A stretch of 64,000 bases of DNA. It comes from Rhodocyclaceae bacterium. Lineage in GTDB: Bacteria; Pseudomonadota; Gammaproteobacteria; Burkholderiales; Rhodocyclaceae. A program made the position numbers and the translations under genes. Below, one piece after another: positions 61,137 through 64,000 of this stretch. Under the pieces are notes generated by a model. The model ran no database searches, was not told the DNA's origin, and worked only from the letters and a program-made list of their open reading frames with translations. The stretch spans positions 134,978 to 198,977 of the forward strand of contig JADJAS010000002.1 of assembly GCA_016704145.1 (NCBI GenBank), read 5' to 3'. Every line of letters begins with the position of its first letter. The stretch's first letter is position 1.

Positions 61137-61198
61137 TCCAGCGAGGATTCTATGATTGGCGCGGCTTTCATGGTGATTGTGTTTCCGCAAAAAGCGGA

Positions 61199-62194
61199 TT
61201 ACGGCCCCTTGCCAGCACTGCGTTTCCGTGGGATTGCGGAAATTTTTTTGCCTCTCGCGGCCGTGTAGTGCTCGGTCATTTCCCTGGCTCGATGGCCGAG
61301 TAAATCCTGTGCAGCATCGAGCCCAGCCTGGTCGCGCAAATCGGTTCCTGACTTGCGCCGAAGGTCGCGGAATTGAAAGTCTTTGCCGGCAATGCCAGCC
61401 GCTGCTCTGGCAGTCTCGAAGCGCGAACGCAGCATAGCCTTTGTCATCTTCTGTCCACGCTCATTGACGAGTAGGAACAGCGATGCGACCTTGTGTTCCG
61501 CCTTGCGCGCCTGGATGCGGTCAATTACCTCCTTGAGCCCTCCAACAAGTTCGATTCGTTGCGGGGTTCCGGTCTTGCTTTGTCGGTACTCAAGCATGCC
61601 GTCGCGGATTCGCACAAGCGTCATATCGAGAAGGTCTCCCGGGCGCTGGCCAATGTAATAGGCGAGATCGATAGCGTCTCGCAAATCTGCTGGCGATTCA
61701 TCATATACCGCGTCGAGGACATCATCGCTGATATAGACATGCTTGCGTCCAGGGAGGCGTTTTGTTTTGACTGCTCCCGCTGGGTTGAACTTGCAGAAGT
61801 CGCGTTCGATAGCCCAGGCGTAGAGCATCGATAGAACGGCCTTCTCGCGTAGCGCTCTGTGCCTCGATGTCGCGCTGCGCTTTTCGATGTAGAGGGTGAC
61901 GTGTGCGGCCTTTACCTCATCGATGGGGGCGTCGCCGAATTTCTCCATGAGCTTGTCGAGTGCGTACCGGTAGTCGGCTTGCGTGCCAGTGCCAACCGCC
62001 TCGAATGCCGGGCTGGCAAGGTACTTGGCAATTAGCCATGAGACGGTCATGCGCTCTGTTGGCTCTGCTTGGTGGAGCTTCGCCCATTCCTGCACGGCCA
62101 GGATGTAGTCGAATCCAAGTGGGATTTCATGGCGAGGTTTCGCGCCAGTGTCGTAGTAATAGTAAGTCTTGCTGCCGCGACGCCTGGCGCGCAA
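61199..62194 (-). CDS. Phage tyrosine integrase
   Basis: A 331-residue site-specific recombinase. The N-terminal KTYYYYDTGAKPRHEIPLG arm-type motif, core Arg in YYIGQRPGDLLDMTL, FQFRDLRRKSGTDL and LLGHRAREMTEHYT with the nucleophile Tyr. It sits directly by the tRNA-Leu core it would use. The only start is TTG at 62194, and about 15 residues typical of relatives seem to be missing, so the 5' end may be cut by a rearrangement. Confidence 0.88.
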   Translation of the reverse strand: MRARRRGSKTYYYYDTGAKPRHEIPLGFDYILAVQEWAKLHQAEPTERMTVSWLIAKYLASPAFEAVGTGTQADYRYALDKLMEKFGDAPIDEVKAAHVTLYIEKRSATSRHRALREKAVLSMLYAWAIERDFCKFNPAGAVKTKRLPGRKHVYISDDVLDAVYDESPADLRDAIDLAYYIGQRPGDLLDMTLVRIRDGMLEYRQSKTGTPQRIELVGGLKEVIDRIQARKAEHKVASLFLLVNERGQKMTKAMLRSRFETARAAAGIAGKDFQFRDLRRKSGTDLRDQAGLDAAQDLLGHRAREMTEHYTAARGKKISAIPRKRSAGKGP

Positions 62195-63616
62195 GCCGGG
62201 GCGACCGCCGGGTCGGTGGTCGGCCCGGTGGGAACCGTTGTTGGCGGGCTGGTCGGCGGCATGTTGGGCGGCAGCCTGTTCATGGACGGCGGCTCGGTGC
62301 GCAAGAACATGGAGTCGGGGGGCAAAGTGTCAGGGCCTGGTGGCCCGCGCGAGGACAAGGTGCCGGCGTGGTTGTCTGACGGCGAGTATGTTCTGCCGGC
62401 GAAGACCGTCAAGGCCATGGGTGGTGCCGCAGCGCTCGATCCAGTTGTCAAGGCCACCAACGACGGCCGCGAGCCGACGCCCAGGATGGAAGGTGGCGCG
62501 GCCAAGGCTGCGTCTGGTGGGCTTGGTGTGGCGGTTGGTGCGGGCGTGGATGAATACACCCGGCAGCGCGCACTGCAAGATCAACGCAACGCGCGAGCCG
62601 AAGATGTGGCCTGGCGCCAGGCCAGAGCGGCAGAGGAAGACAATCGATGGGCAGCCACGGACGCCAGATCGGCGGCGATGCATGGCATCCAGATGGGCCA
62701 GCTTAATCGGCAGCAGAAGCAACAGAAGGCTCGGGACGCCTTGATGGATTCTGCCCGGCAGCTTGATGCATTCGGCGGCGAAATCGCCAAGCTCGATCCG
62801 AACGCTCCGGTGCCGATGGAGTTGATTGAGCGAGCATCGAAGTTCTACAACGAACATCCGACCATGCAGAACGGCATGCAGGCCAGCATCCAGCAGATCG
62901 ATGGCAGGCCGATGATGGTGCATGGCGTGCCCGGTCGTTCCGACGCGCAAATCCTGCCGATCACCAAGGACACGCTGATGGCGGGTTCCAAGGAAGCTGG
63001 AAATCTGCTGATCCGGAATCTGGCGATGACATCTCCCGAGGGCTTCGAGGCGTATGCCAGGGGGCAATCTGCGTCTGCGCAAGAAGCGGCAAAGATTGCC
63101 AGTCAAGAGAAGATCGCGGCCGGCAACAACAAGGTTCAGAGCGAAGGGCACCTATTGTCGCATGAGGTTGGGATGCTCAATGCCCGTGCGCACGCGCGTT
63201 CTGCTGGCGCGACTGCCTTGCTGCACGACATCCAAGGGCAGGCGGCGCAAATGACGCTCGATCAGGCAAAACTTGCCAACGCAGCTCGTTTTGCTCAGGC
63301 GGAAGGCAAGGAGTTGTCTCCGGCGCAAAAGGCGGCGATATCCTATGGCGCTAATGATGGGAAAGTGCATAGCGTCGTCAAGGGCGGCAACGGCAACTGG
63401 CACATGATGATGAGCAACGGCACATCGCGCGACACGAACATCAAGGCCGAAGGCGCATTGACCGAGGAGAAGGCGCTTGCGATCGCTTCCAAGGTTGCCT
63501 TTCAGGGAACGAGGCCAGAAGAACTCAAGGCGGCGGCGAAGGAATTGATGGGTAGTGCGGCTCCATCCGACGCGCCGCCGCGGCCTGGCTGGGGCATTCG
63601 CGCGTTGCCGCAATAG
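62129..63616 (+). CDS. Podovirus-type virion (ejection/internal) protein, 5' end uncertain
   Basis: Up to 495 residues. A Gly-rich hydrophobic segment (GSVVGPVGTVVGGLVGGMLG) precedes VPAWLSDGEYVLPAKTVKAM, a sequence I associate with podophage internal or ejection proteins. A long helical Gln/Ala-rich middle and a Pro-rich end (DAPPRPGWGIRALPQ) follow. The first 20-25 codons lie antisense to the integrase and are probably not native, so the true start may have been lost or replaced. It is followed by another virion gene 51 bp later. Confidence 0.6.
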   Translation: MARFRASVVVIVSLAAATPGAQAGATAGSVVGPVGTVVGGLVGGMLGGSLFMDGGSVRKNMESGGKVSGPGGPREDKVPAWLSDGEYVLPAKTVKAMGGAAALDPVVKATNDGREPTPRMEGGAAKAASGGLGVAVGAGVDEYTRQRALQDQRNARAEDVAWRQARAAEEDNRWAATDARSAAMHGIQMGQLNRQQKQQKARDALMDSARQLDAFGGEIAKLDPNAPVPMELIERASKFYNEHPTMQNGMQASIQQIDGRPMMVHGVPGRSDAQILPITKDTLMAGSKEAGNLLIRNLAMTSPEGFEAYARGQSASAQEAAKIASQEKIAAGNNKVQSEGHLLSHEVGMLNARAHARSAGATALLHDIQGQAAQMTLDQAKLANAARFAQAEGKELSPAQKAAISYGANDGKVHSVVKGGNGNWHMMMSNGTSRDTNIKAEGALTEEKALAIASKVAFQGTRPEELKAAAKELMGSAAPSDAPPRPGWGIRALPQ

Positions 63617-63667
63617 CTGTCGAACCATGCGTGGCACAGTACGGCAATCTAATTGAGGGGTGCCACG

Positions 63668-64000
63668 ATGGCCAAGTACGAAATCACTTCCCCTGACGGG
63701 CGCAAGTTTGAGGTCACTGCGCCTGACGATGCCAGCCAAGATGATGTGCTGGCGTATGCGCAGGGACAATTCAATTCGCCCGCGCCTGCCACCAGCAACC
63801 AGAAAGAATACTCTTGGGTAAATTTCGCCAAGGATTCAGGAGTTGGGGTCATGGAAGGGGTGCTTGGCGTTGCGAAGCTAGGCGCGCTGGCCGGCGATCA
63901 GTTACAGCGGGTCATCCCCGGCGCATCCGATCCGCAGGGATTCAACAACCCGGCCTATAAATTCTTCGATGAGTACGGCGAGTCCGTCAATGCGCAAAAA
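63668..64000 (+). CDS. Phage virion-associated protein, partial (runs off window)
   Basis: ATG 63668 starts a frame open to the window end (111 codons). The N-terminus (KYEITSPDGRKFEVTAPDDA, SQDDVLAYAQ) is the short module found at the start of many phage-encoded virion or DNA-transfer proteins. A hydrophobic Gly-rich helix (VGVMEGVLGVAKLGALAGD) follows. Co-directional with the preceding virion gene. The function of the missing part is unknown. Confidence 0.6.
   Translation, partial: MAKYEITSPDGRKFEVTAPDDASQDDVLAYAQGQFNSPAPATSNQKEYSWVNFAKDSGVGVMEGVLGVAKLGALAGDQLQRVIPGASDPQGFNNPAYKFFDEYGESVNAQK

Overview
The window looks like part of the chromosome of a high-GC betaproteobacterium. A phasin, a 4-hydroxybenzoyl-CoA reductase operon (hcrCAB), multihaem and thiosulfate/sulfur-type membrane genes and beta-type housekeeping genes suggest a facultatively anaerobic, aromatic-degrading member of the Rhodocyclales/Sterolibacteriaceae type. 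That placement is inference from gene content; no rRNA gene is present.

Layout. 0-11.8 kb is core-like: the end of a MeaB-type GTPase gene, a feruloyl-CoA synthase-like ligase, a ribbon-helix-helix-type protein, a divergent FeoB, a PAS-GGDEF-EAL protein, a TonB-family protein, an ankyrin protein, O-acetylhomoserine sulfhydrylase and a YoaA/DinG helicase. 11.8-19.6 kb is a chromosomal integron. intI (18630-19619, +) is divergent from a cassette array that runs leftward, with about eight complete attC sites plus truncated ones. The cassettes carry yefM-yoeB, brnTA, hicAB and HigBA-type toxin-antitoxin pairs, an HNH nuclease, an Excalibur-domain protein, small unknown proteins and decayed cassettes. 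The distal part is disrupted by a chimera of IS5-type and IS3-type transposase remnants.

19.8-23.4 kb is a tightly overlapping molybdenum-cofactor operon (ATP-grasp-like gene, mobB, moeA, moaD, moaE), which fits the molybdoenzyme HcrABC at 47.7-51.5 kb. Then come a phasin, a CoA-transferase, clpB with a sigma-32-like promoter, an IS91-type scrap, a ParDE-type module and an orphan second clpB 3' end. 30.8-35.5 kb holds two divergent units with matching FNR-type boxes: a monohaem cytochrome c plus a YeeE-type transporter, and a DUF302-like protein, an octahaem cytochrome (tetrathionate-reductase type) and a cytochrome b. 35.6-47.5 kb is mixed housekeeping (a broken ATPase, a TPMT-like methyltransferase, rlhA, deaD, rbgA, hisG, ettA). 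51.5-60.9 kb is a leftward CoA-thioester (beta-oxidation type) gene set of unknown substrate. 61.08 kb to the end is the left edge of a prophage inserted in the 3' end of a tRNA-Leu(CAG), with a tyrosine integrase and podovirus-like virion genes.

The most unusual signal is a dispersed repeat of about 24 bp (consensus close to SAAAGTCAGYCGTGGCGG followed by NACGCC). I located 18 copies by eye. They lie on both strands, between genes and inside genes, where they are read in all three sense frames and also antisense. No copy was found in the integron cassettes, the 52-61 kb catabolic unit or the prophage.
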